The translations under genes and the position numbers were made by a program. Below are positions 45,771-57,280 of a stretch of 64,000 nucleotides of DNA, piece by piece. This stretch comes from Megalobrama amblycephala. Its lineage: Eukaryota; Chordata; Actinopteri; Cypriniformes; Xenocyprididae. The notes under the pieces are model-generated. The model did not search any database. It worked only from the letters and a program-made list of their open reading frames with translations, and was not told the origin of the DNA. The first letter of the stretch is position 1. Every line of letters starts with the position of its first letter. The stretch covers positions 6,822,942-6,886,941 of the forward strand of contig NC_063063.1 in the NCBI RefSeq assembly GCF_018812025.1. Direction: 5' to 3'.

Positions 45771-47348
45771 GGGGGGGTTGATGCTGATGGGTTCTGTGTG
45801 CGGATTAACACGCCCTCACATGCATGCGTACACACACAAACACACACGCGCGCAGAGGGGGACGTCTGTATTGAACCATCATTGCCGTCTTGAGCTTTCC
45901 TGTAGAGCATAACAAATTGCTTTATTCGGAAATGACAATCCAGTCTAATGGGAAAATGTAACTATTTTATGAGGTGGCCATTTAGTATGAATTTGTACGA
46001 TGTGAATCAAACAAAAATGTAATTTTTTTTTTTAAAAACTAAGCATGAAGGTCCTCCCCTAACCCTAACCGCCACTGGAGCGTAAGCACATTGTACGAAA
46101 AAATGTATGAATGAGATCGCACAAATAAATGCAAATTACCCACCAATTCGCTAAAACGTAACAAAGTTTACGAACTGCCATGAGGTTGTGTTGGAAATTA
46201 TAATTTCCCAGTAAAAATATTCTGATATTCCAGATCAGTATACTTGAGATGCAAACGGCGTAAAATATTAAGGCTTGTTTTTCACAAATATGTTTTCAAT
46301 TAAGGTCGTTTTTATTATTTTAGAAGGATATGCACCCACAAATGAAAATCTTATCTGATTTGGTCATTTACGTATCTTCATTTCAGACCTGTGCAACTTA
46401 TCTTCCGAGGAACACAAAACAAGACGTTTTGAAGAATGTTCATGCTGCTCTTTTCCATACAATTACAATGAATGTGAAGCATTCAAGCAGCAAAATGGAC
46501 ACCAAAACACCATAAAAGTGGTCCATATTACTTGTGCGCTAAGTTGAACATGCGAAGGAGAGCTAGGGCAGATGTCAAGATTTTCAGTGAATAATGACTT
46601 AAAATCTGTGTCTTAACACAAAAGAAACATACACAGGTTTGTAAGGACATGAGGGCGAGTAAATTGATTGAATTTTCAATTTTGGGTGAACTATCCCTTT
46701 AAGTGTAATGCGCTAACCTGAATCAATACAATACGTTTCCAGTCCATCCATGATGAACGTTAAAATGATATGAAACATAGTCACATAGCCACAACCAGTC
46801 AGGAAATATTTGATGTTTAAAATGCAGCTATGTGGAGCAGGATTTTAAACCAATGAGGTTTCATGGTGGGCGGGGCTATTGCCATTGCAAAATAAACAGA
46901 CAGCTTAAGCAATACTGCATACCATGTTATCAGTGAATGTACCTTTAATTTAAGCATATTTTGTCTTACTACACTGGTAGATATCAGTTAAATACTGTAT
47001 GCAACATTTGCCGATATTGATTAAAAAAAATTGAAAATATATATCATACGCACCAAATATTTTACTAAAGAACAAGTAAAAAAAAAAAAAAAAAAGTCTC
47101 ATTACAAACATATTAAAAAATATATATTTTCAGTGGCCTTGCTGAGGTCAACTAAAACAGAAGAGATTTTTATCAGTTGTTGCTTTATTGCATCACAGTG
47201 TGTAAATCATCAATAAATATTTTAGAATATATGCGTAATAAAAATTAACTCATATTCTCTGTAAAGTAATCTTAATTTGCCTCTCAAGTAAATCTATCTT
47301 GTTTTATGGAGGTTTAGATAGTTTTACTGGAAAAAAAAAAAAAATTAA
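45771..47348. other. Upstream region with repeat copies
   Basis: 45820-45860 is ca/cg-rich. 45945-46190 is a repeat related to 17270-17520 in inverse orientation (gtacgatgtgaat, accctaaccgcc). About 46320-46698 is a decayed element ending tgaactatccct before TTAA (46699-46702). No gene recognised. Confidence 0.55.
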
Positions 47349-48023
47349 AGGTCCCGTTCTTCGTGATCCCATGTTTCAAACTTTAGTTAGTGTGTAATGT
47401 TGTTGTTAGAGTATAAATAAAATCTGTAAAATTTTAAAGCTCAAAGTTCAATGCCAAGCGAGATATTTTATTGAACAGAAGTCGCCTACATCGAACGGCC
47501 AGTTTGGACTACATCCCTCTACTTCCTTCTTTAATGACGTCACTAAAACAGTTTTTTGACTAACCTCCGCCCACAGGAATACACAAGAGTTGCGTTTGTA
47601 GAGTGTGTTTGTCGCCATGTCGTCGAAACGCTGTTATTTTCATCCCGCAGTCCAATCACCGGGTCTGATTCCGGCTCAAATTGATAGGGTAAAATTAAAG
47701 ACATGTTTACAATAACACTGAGCGTGTGCATCTCCACGTTATGGTAAGAGGCGTGACCTTTCCGGGCAAGATGCGCTAAGCTGCTGTCGAATCACAACAC
47801 AGGAACCGCTGGCACAATCAGAACTCGTTACGTATTTCTGAAGGAGGGACTTCATAGAACAAGGAAGTCATCAGCCCGTTTTTATGACAGTGGAAACAGC
47901 GGTATACAGATAAGTAAATTATGTGAAAAATACTGTGTTTTTTTACATGCGAAACATGAACACATGTTATATTGCACACTATAAACACAATCAAAGCTTC
48001 AAAAAACACGAAAAACGGGACCT
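47349..48023. mobile_element. TTAA-flanked element (AGGTCCCG termini)
   Basis: Begins AGGTCCCGTTCTTCGTG and ends CACGAAAAACGGGACCT, near-perfect inverted termini, with TTAA at 47345-47348 and 48024-48027. Fits a piggyBac-type MITE. 675 bp. A relative without clear ends lies at about 57620-57920 (gaaggaggggcttcatagac shared with gaaggagggacttcatagaa). Confidence 0.75.
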
Positions 48024-49173
48024 TTAACTCCTGACAAGAAAGTACAATCCTTTGCAGTGAAAGCTCAGAGAAGGCTTTACCCTTTTCTTTACCAGAACAG
48101 ATTTACCCTCAAAACAGAGATGAACGAAAACTCTTTCTGCAACGAGACTCAATGTTGCTTTTCACCTCATTTTAAGGCAAAGAAAATTCTCTGAATCTAG
48201 ACTGAAGCCTTACTGCTGTTGATAGTGTCATTTTATGAATACGAGCAGCATGTGTTATGTATTCACACTGTTCACATGTTCCCGCTCTGTTCTGTACACC
48301 ACCTGAGCCCATGATGGGGACTGCAGTCGCTGAATATTAATGAAGTGACAAGGGGAGGGAGACATTCTTCTGATTGGATGAATGAGAAAGAGCTGTGCAG
48401 CCATTGGCTGAGGAGAACAGCGGAAGAGAGTGGAAACATAGCAGCCAACGCCAAGTGAAATCACATTAACTCTATATCCTCAGCCAGTCCAGCATTTAAG
48501 AGCATAATTTCAGTGTGTTGCTGGGCAAATGTCATCTCCGTCGCAATTTCCTCCATCTATTTCTTAAAAAGAGGGATTTAGAGCAGGTCATTTGAGAACA
48601 GATAAAATAGAGAGATTAAATGTAGCTTGCATGTAAATGTGTTTTAAATAATTAAATCCCTAATTACATCTATTCAGCACATTAACACGTTTCCAAAGAA
48701 AGACTCCTTGTTAGGCTTTTAATAGGACATAAGAGAGAAAAATATGTGTTAGGGAAGATTTCGCTGCTTAATTCTGTCTTCATTATCCAAGATTTTTGAC
48801 TATAAGCATAAAGTCTGGTCCATTTGGCTTATTCTAGCCAAAAACCTAGACAGGAACGAGACAGTCTAAATGAACAAAAAGCAACAAACCACAGTGTCTA
48901 TTGTGTCTTGCTTGTCAATTAGGTGCAGGTTTATATGAAACAGCTGATATTTAATAGATTGATACAGGAAAATACTCACAATTTGGCATCAAATAATTGC
49001 ATAGCACTGTAAGTTCAGCAAAAAAAAGTTAACTTTTCTAGACTTTTTTCCAAAAAGTAATACCAATTATTTCACAGACATAGCTCACAAAAATTACATT
49101 TTCACAATTAAATGAAAATCTTGCCCTGGCAGGAGTTCTTAAGTATTATTCTCTGAATTGCAAATGAGGTTTG

Positions 49174-49763
49174 TACGGAAGAGGATTAGGGCCAAGCAAT
49201 AATAAAAAAATAAAGCCATCTCGAGATTAAAGTTGTTTAATTTCAAGAAAAAACTCGTTAAATTTCGAAAAAAAAGTTGAGATAAAATGTTGAGAATAAA
49301 CTCGTTAAATTACGAGAAAAAACTTGTTAAATTTTGAGAAAAAAGTTCGAGATAAAATGTTGAGAATAAAGTCATTAAATTACGAGAAAAAAGTCGTTAA
49401 ATTAGGAGAACAAATTCGTTAAATTACGAATTTGTTCTCATAATTTAATGACTTTTTTCTCGTAATATAATGACTTTATTCTCATAATTTAATGAGTTTC
49501 TCAACCTTTTATCTCGACTTTTTTCTCGAAATTTAACGACATTTTTCTCATAATTTAACGAATTTGTTCTCTTAATTTAACGACTTTTTTCTCGTAATTT
49601 AATGACTTTATTCTCAACATTTTATCTCGACTTTTTTCTTGAAATTTAACGAGTTTTTTCTCGTAATTTAATGAATTTTTTCTCGAAATTTAACAACTTT
49701 CATCTCTACATCTCTAGATGGTTTTATTTTTTTATTATTGCTTGGCCCTAATCCTCTTCCGTA
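49174..49763. repeat. 590-bp near-perfect palindrome built from a short repeated motif
   Basis: Outer arms TACGGAAGAGGATTAGGGCC and GGCCCTAATCCTCTTCCGTA, then the pair agcaataataaaaaaataaa and tttatttttttattattgct. The interior is made of variants of ctcgttaaattacgagaaaa with the complement on the other side. Flanks are ggtttg at 49168-49173 and 49764-49769, a perfect 6-bp repeat suggesting a target duplication. No coding frame. It should fold into a very long hairpin. Confidence 0.85.
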
Positions 49764-50194
49764 GGTTTGAGAGCTACAGCGCAGGGCAAGATTTTCAGTG
49801 AACAACGAATGAATTTTTGGTCATTTTCTTTCTAACCCAGGCTCACTGGAAAAAATTGCCGGTGAGAACATTTCTGCAAAATGATATTGTGTTGCATCTT
49901 GCACATTTTGTGACACTTTCAAAGTGAAATGCTCAGTGATTGCCGCTAAAAGCGGGTTCAGTTTTATCCAAAACAAATGAACGTCAATCTGGCGACATTT
50001 TATTTGGTTGTAGTGTGTTTTACGGCAGTTTCGGAAATGAAATGTCTGGTGAGTGGTGCTAAAAGTAAATAACATACCTCCTACACTAAACCCTACCTAA
50101 ATCTAAACGATATTGTTAACAAAAGCAAATGTGAGATAAAAACGCTTTTGCTGAAGCAACCATGCCATTTTAGCTTGATTCTACAATCTTTTAA

Positions 50195-50690
50195 AGGTGC
50201 AGTGTGTAGATTTTAGCGACATCTAGCGTTGAGGTTGCGAATTGCAACCAATGGCGCTCCCCCCTCCCTTTCAAAGCACATAGAGAAGCTACGGTGGCTG
50301 ACACAGGACAAAGATGTCGTCATCTGAGACAGAAGAGAGTAGCCAGTCAAGCAATAAGGTTTCTTCTTACTTCTAACAAAGAATGGTTTCTGCTTCTAAT
50401 AAACCAGACAACTACTACTACAACTACTTCTTCTTCATGCGTATTATATGTAGTGATGATGCAAGCTGCCTCTAAAAACACCAACAAAGAAGAAGAAGAA
50501 CAACATAATGACAAATCACGCTCAGCAGAGCAGTTTGTCCGTTTAGGGCTACTGTAGAAACATGCCGGCCCAAAATGGTGACTTAACATGTAAGGGGACC
50601 CGTGGTGTATGTAGATATAAATGGCTCATTCTAAGGTAATAAAACCATAACAGTTCATTATGTAAGGTCTTTATACCACTGAAAACATTT
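50195..50690. mobile_element. Left part of AGGTGCAGTGTGTAG element
   Basis: Begins AGGTGCAGTGTGTAGATTTT after TTAA (50191-50194), with the catctagcgttgaggttgcg block common in fish genomes. The right terminus (the inverse of the left) is missing. The 87- and 80-residue frames here belong to the repeat. Confidence 0.65.
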
Positions 50691-53345
50691 TAAATTACTC
50701 ACCCTCAAACCATACTAGGTGTATACGACTATCTTCTTTCAAACGTCTAACGAACCAAACGGTTGGGTTTGTCCATATTTAACCCAAACATCCCAGCATT
50801 TTTTAGAGTCTAGGCTGGATTATTAGATATACAGTAGGAGGTCTTTTAGAGAATACTTGAAGAGATTCAATAATTCATGATGAAATATTGACCATTAGCT
50901 CCAGAAGACCAGATCGCTGGAACATGTATGACTACACAGTTCATGAATCACCAACACTGCTACTGTGAAAGAACACTATCATCCGGATGTCAACACACAG
51001 TTAACTCATACAATGACACAAACAGTCTACAAACTGTAGATGTGTTGTTTGTGAACACATCAAGCATTTTGCAGGACATCAGACATCATACCATATGAGC
51101 AAAATCTGGAGCGATCCAGCGAACCGTGATATGCAATGATAAAATTTTAAACAACCAACCAAAAAAAAAAAAAAGTTAATTACATATTCACTCCAGAAAC
51201 ACAATAATTATGCACAACAATTTGAAGTCATGAAGTAAATATTGTTCCAATAAGACATTAACAGATGAACACCTAAAGACTGCAGAGGCATCAGTCCAGT
51301 TGATATCTGTGCAAATTCTACTGAAGCTGCATTAAAAGTAGGTCAGACTGAGAAAGACTCTGAGTAGAAAATGTCCTGGGTATTTCTGCACAACACCGCG
51401 CAGGTCTGCAGAAAGACTAGACCAGCAGTCAGTGTCACTCAATGAGTTAAACAAGATAGTGTCAGTACATCTTCATTGTTATAAAACCCTCAGTCTATGA
51501 TATTTTTATGATATCTTTGATTTAATTGGATAGTGGCCTTGTAATTGAGATTCTTGGAAATAAATCAACCCATCCCAGGTCCAAAAAAGGTCTTCAAATA
51601 TTCACCCCAAAAATCTATTGTAATAGTATGACAAAGCATGTTGTGGTTACTAAAGCCAGGTCCCTCTGAATGCAATGACATCATCATAACATGAAAAGCT
51701 CCACCCATCTGTGAGTGATGTAATCAGATGGTTTGAATGATACTGTATTTTTCTGTCCATTCTTACTGCTATATATAATTTGTCATTACTAGAATAACCT
51801 ATAAAGCAGTATTAGCACTACCCACTAGATATATTCCAGAATCTTCAGTGTTTTAAAGTGAGAATGATCCAGAGCAGAGACAAAGACATACAAATACAAT
51901 AACTCATCTGTGGCTCCCTCTACAGGACGACCGGAGAACTACACAAGTACAATACAATAACAACAAAAGAACTGCACACATCATATCATTTAGGAAGGGT
52001 GTTTTGGTAGCAAATGCGCCAAACATGTAACTGAAACTGCTTATGTAACAATGAACACAAAACAGTGTTGATGTAACAGGCTTGTGTGACTCATCAGCAA
52101 TAAATGCTGCCCTCAATTGAACGTGGTTGATATATTATGTTATACAACATATTATAATATTGTATATTCTTTTAGGGGAATTAGTAATAAAACATAAAAC
52201 AATACTGCAAATATCCTCATAAATTGACTCATTAAAGGAGTTCTGTGGCACAAAAACAGCTTTGGAATGACGAGGATGACATCTTCATTTGTTAACTTTT
52301 CAGGAATGGTATTTTTTTTTAAATGACAAATTAATGTCATACACATCCAGCAGTGTTTAGAATGAATGTGTGAATTTCAGCTAGAGACATTTGTTTGCAT
52401 TGACGTTATAACTGTGACACTCAATGCACTACCACAGTTTAACCACTAGGGGGAAGCAATAACCCGGGAAAAGCCAATAGGAGCGAATTTTCTTTTCACA
52501 CAAAAGCAAGTGCTTGAAAAAATACATAGAAACAGACAAAAAGCACTAAAAAGAGAATGAAAAAGAGACATTCATTGTCCAGTCCTGCACTATCAGGGCA
52601 GGGTCAGGTGACGAGAAGATCACAAGCGAACGTCTGTTTTCTTCCATACAGCAAGTGAACAATGGAAAGAATGGCTTGATTAATGAGCCTGTGGAGGATT
52701 CTGACAGCCATTAGATGTCTGGTCTTTCAAATCTGGACGGATTAAGTCAACATAAGTCAAATTATCCGCTTTGACGACAGTCAGACACCTCAGTAAGGAG
52801 CATCAATCAGCACTAGACCAGGTTTCCAAACGAGTAAGCACTTTTACACTGCAATACTCCATCAGCAAAAGGCATACTGTAAGTAAAATTGCACGTTCAC
52901 CAGGTTTCATTATACCCATACATGCTACAGTCAGACCAATGCATTAAATTCTGCAGATCACTTATCTAAAATCAAAAAATGTGCAAGCAGGCTCTTTATT
53001 GAAAGCAATATACAATTAGGGCTGGGAATTGAGAACCAGTTCTTACACATTGTATTGTAAAATGGTGACTGAATAATTTTTCATGACATTAACAGTTGCT
53101 GACTGTCTGTATTCTTGTGTTGTTGTGGGCAGAACATTGTAAATACTCTACTTCCTGCGCCAACTACTGACTTTTAATGCTACCAAAAATAGTATTGTTT
53201 TTCTTTAGTACAAAGTATGGAATTATTACTTTAAAAGTATCAAAGTAATCGTTTGGGAATTTAAATCATTACAATCTTTACAACTCCCATCCACATTTGC
53301 AATAATCAAAGACAATCAGCCTTTACTCAATGGCACAAATGTTAA
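50691..53345. other. Intergenic segment upstream of ank3, no gene seen
   Basis: Unassigned AT-rich DNA. A hAT-like left terminus (tagggctgggaattgagaac) occurs at about 53018. No splice-flanked open frame with recognisable protein similarity. Confidence 0.5.
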
Positions 53346-54305
53346 AGGTGCCATCGAATGAAAAATTGAATTTACCTCGGCATAGTTGAATAACAAGAGT
53401 TCAGTACATGGAAATGACATACAGTGAGTCTCAAACACCACTTTTTCCTCCTTGTGTAAATCTCATTTGTTTAAAAGACCTTCGAAAAACAGGCGAATCT
53501 CAACATAACACAGACTGTTACGTAACAGTCGGGATCATTATGTACGCCTCCAATATTTGCATATGCCAGCTCATGTTCAAGGCATTACACAAGGGCAGCC
53601 AGTATTAACGTCTGGATCTGTGCAAGGCTGAATCATCAGACTAGGTAAGCAAGCAAGAACAATAGCGAAAAATGGCAGATGGAGCAATAATAACTGACAT
53701 GATCCATGATTACATGATATTTTTAGTGATATTTGTAAATTGTCTTTCTAAATGTTTCGTTAGCATGTTGCTAATGTACTGTTAAATGTGGTTAAAGTTA
53801 CCATCGTTTATTACTGTATTCACGGAGACAAGAGCCGTCGCTATTTAAATTTTTTAAACACTTGCAGTCTGTATAATTCATAAACACAACTTCATTCTTT
53901 ATAAATTTCTCCAACAGTGTGTAATGTTAGCTTTAGCCACGGAGCACAGCCTCAAACTCATTCAGAATCAAATGTAAACATCCAAATAAATACTATACTC
54001 ACAGGAATCGATGAATGCATGCAGCATGAATGACGAACACTTTGTAAAGATCTATTTTGAGGGTTATATTAGCTGTGTGAACTTTGTTTAAATGCTGTTT
54101 AAGGCAGTCGATAGCTCGTGGGCGGGGGAGCGCCAGAATTAAAGGGGCCGCGCACTGAATCGGTGCATATGTAATTATGGCTGAAAATAGGCAGTTTAAA
54201 AAATTAATAAAAAAAAATCTATGGGGTATTTTGAGCTGAAACTTCACAGACACATTCAGGGGACACCTTAGACTTATATTACATCTTGTTAAAACTAGTT
54301 CTAGG
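53346..54305. mobile_element. TTAA-proximal repeat element (AGGTGCCATCG terminus)
   Basis: Starts AGGTGCCATCGAATG after TTAA (53342-53345). Contains gggtattttgagctgaaact and acagacacattcaggggaca, shared with 40915-40960. The right terminus is eroded near 54300. Non-coding. Confidence 0.6.
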
Positions 54306-56287
54306 GTAAAAGACCTGTTGAAAGATTTGAACCTGCAACCTTTAACCAAGCCAAGTTAAAGGACGTTTCAGAGATTAAAAGTCGACATGAAACTGAAGTT
54401 GCAATAGCCTTCTCTTCTATACAATGACACATATACAAGTGAAACGACTACTCATGCAGGAAAAAATGTAGACTTCTCCATCGGGAATTATATCTCACAT
54501 ATACTAAAACTGCTTTGCTTTGAATATCTGATGCTGAATATCTTTATTGAAAATGGACACTTGATGTCAATAACTGGTCTTGAAAAGGTTACTAACTTCG
54601 GTCTATAATGTCTGTTTCCTCCACTGAACACAGTTGATGAGGTTGAAATACTGCTGCATGAGGCATTTAAATACTCGTTTAAATACTACTGCAGCTCCAG
54701 AGAGACTTACAATATCTACATGAGATAATATTTTTGTATGTGTATGTAATATGCAAAGCAAAGGATGATAGACTTTACCTCTGTTAGAAGGCTTAGTATG
54801 GTGCAATCTCCAAATTTCATGAATTATAAAAAGTTAATAAGCCCACAAAAGCTGTTACTATGAGTAATGAGGAAAAATTAACTGCCATAATAGAGTTATC
54901 CGCTCGTTTTCAATCTGGGACAAAAGCATAGGAAGCCAAGCACCAGGACATGGCAGCAAAGAAAAAACTCAATAGCAGCACGCAGAGCGACTGCACAGAC
55001 CTTCCGGCCCATTAACCCAATTGGTTTGAGGGAGTATGTGTGTGAACTCTTTGTAGACTGTAAGTTCTAGATAAGTGCCAGTGTTTGAAGTCCCTGTCAA
55101 GTTTAGAGTCAACATGAAAAAAGGCATTTGCAACCCAATTTACTTCCATAATGTGATGCATTTTTGAAGATACCAAAAAAAGAAAAGAAAAGAAAAGTAG
55201 GACGGGGTTTGATTTTATCCATCAAAAACAGATTAGTTTGTAAAAAGTTGGCTTCTCTTGTGGAATAGAGATAGACATGAATGTGATTGCAGAGGACGAC
55301 TCACCTCCTGAAACACAGCCAGCACACACTGGTTGAAACTTAAGCAGCCTTGGTGACATCTCATGAAAAAGTCATTTTAGAGAAAAACAAACACATTTTG
55401 ATTCAAGATTATGAAGAAACATTTTTTATTGATTAATTGTCCACAATAAGACCAAGAAAAGCATGTATTAAAGAGAGGACCTATATGCTTTTTTTTTTTT
55501 TTTTTATGCTTTCTTCTTTAGTGTGAATTGCTGCTGTTTGAGCATGAAAAAGGTCTGCAAAGTTACAAAGCACAAAGTCCAGTCCTTTTATTCTCTATAT
55601 TATTCTCTATATGTGACCCATGCTGGCAAATGAGTTGCAAATTATCAAAAATAAGTTGTTATTTTTACATTTTCTATTAATGATTTGTTGGAATCTGACA
55701 AAAAATGACTGAGCTAAAGCTGTTTGAAGTCGATAGAGTCAGCAAAGTCAGAGTTTTCTGAAGGTTCCAAAACAAAACCACCTAGCAGCCATACCTTAAA
55801 ATCCCTGGTAATACCACTAAATTTGGCACAAACCAAGTCAAAACCCATATCTGTAGGAAGAAATATATATTCAACTTTTTTCCATAATTCGACAATTGTT
55901 TGATTAACTTTAATGAAACAGACAGCCTATATATTAAGAACTACTGTATCACACGGATCTGATATTATGTTACACATCAGATGCTTTTCCCCAACAGCTA
56001 ACCAAACGTTCAGTTAAGACATAACTGATAATGTTTGCGTGAATACTTGCCATTCGACATTTATTTTTTTTTTTTTAAATACTGTAATTCTGTGTATGTG
56101 TATATTGGGATCGTGGCATCTTTGTGCACATGCTTCGGGTCTGTCAGTCGGCATGAGTAAGATCATTTTGTTTACATCAGCATGAGTTTGAAAATCACAT
56201 TTCATTGGTTCAGACTAATGCCATCGAAATTTGCTATGAATATTCACAAAGTTGGAATGCTGCATTATACAACAATACCAAACTTGT
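54306..56287. other. Intergenic segment, no gene seen
   Basis: An A-run region at 55170-55200, a T-run at 55491-55506. A short open segment with a gtgagt donor at 55302-55361 (minus strand) is discussed among the findings. Otherwise unassigned. Confidence 0.5.
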
Positions 56288-56295
56288 GCTGAGAG

Positions 56296-57272
56296 TAGGG
56301 CTGGGCGATATGGCAAAAAAAATAAAATCTCGATTTTTCAAAACGATTGACCGATTCACGATTTCGATTTCGATTTTTTTTTTTTTTTTCGGTTTAACTA
56401 GTCACCTTAAAAACTTAACTACTATATGATTTAAGTAACATTCTCTTTATTAACAATCTGGTTAAAAAAAAGTTCAGTTCCAAGTGCACCACATGAAGTG
56501 ATCAGCATGGTGTAAATGTAAAACAATTTGTTAAATATCTTTGCAGAAATATGCCTGAAATATGAAGACAAATGTTGTACAAACTTATCTTAAACACATC
56601 CTACTAATATAGAAATAATATAAGAAAATGTTAAATATTTCTTAGCCAAAAATAGCAATAAATAACACCAGTAATAGGCTATTATTAACAGCAAATGCTT
56701 TGTAAAAACAGAAAACAGTAGCTTTCAATCTGTCACTATCATGCAAACACAAAATATAAAACAGGTTTACAGGTTTTTTGCATTTCATTGCACTATTTGT
56801 CCTATTGTTTTTATGTTTGGTGGACATGTTTAGGTGTTGCACTTGTCTCGTGTCTTTTGCAGCGTCTCGCCCATGAAACGGCATTGTAAAAACATGGCAG
56901 TCAAGTAAAAAAAAATAGCTCAACTTGCGTTTAATAACTTTGCCTTTTTTTTTTCTCATTCCACTGCCTGCGTCTCATTGTTATAACGCAATAACGGATT
57001 TCTGAATGAACAGCCGCTTAAGAACAGTGATGTGTTCTACGTTCATGGAGCGTCACATGAGAGCGGTTAATCAGGCGCGCCGGCGCCATCATGAGGTCGG
57101 ATCATTTTCTTCTCCTAATGCGGTTATCATTGCTGCATTGTCAACATGTCTAATTGAAGACTTACTAACATTTTTATTCAAAATCGCGATTTCTCGATTC
57201 CAAAAATAATAAAATCGAGGCAAAACAAAAATTTGAATTAATCGAAAAAATCGGAAAAACCGCCCAGCCCTA
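56296..57272. mobile_element. hAT-like element with perfect 8-bp TSD (TAGGGCTGGGCG termini)
   Basis: Termini TAGGGCTGGGCGATATGG and ACCGCCCAGCCCTA are inverse. Flanks gctgagag at 56288-56295 and 57273-57280 are identical. 977 bp. The interior carries imperfect inverted tcgattt/aaatcga-rich subterminal blocks and an unrelated core; no transposase frame. One of the best-preserved insertions in the window. Confidence 0.9.
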
Positions 57273-57280
57273 GCTGAGAG

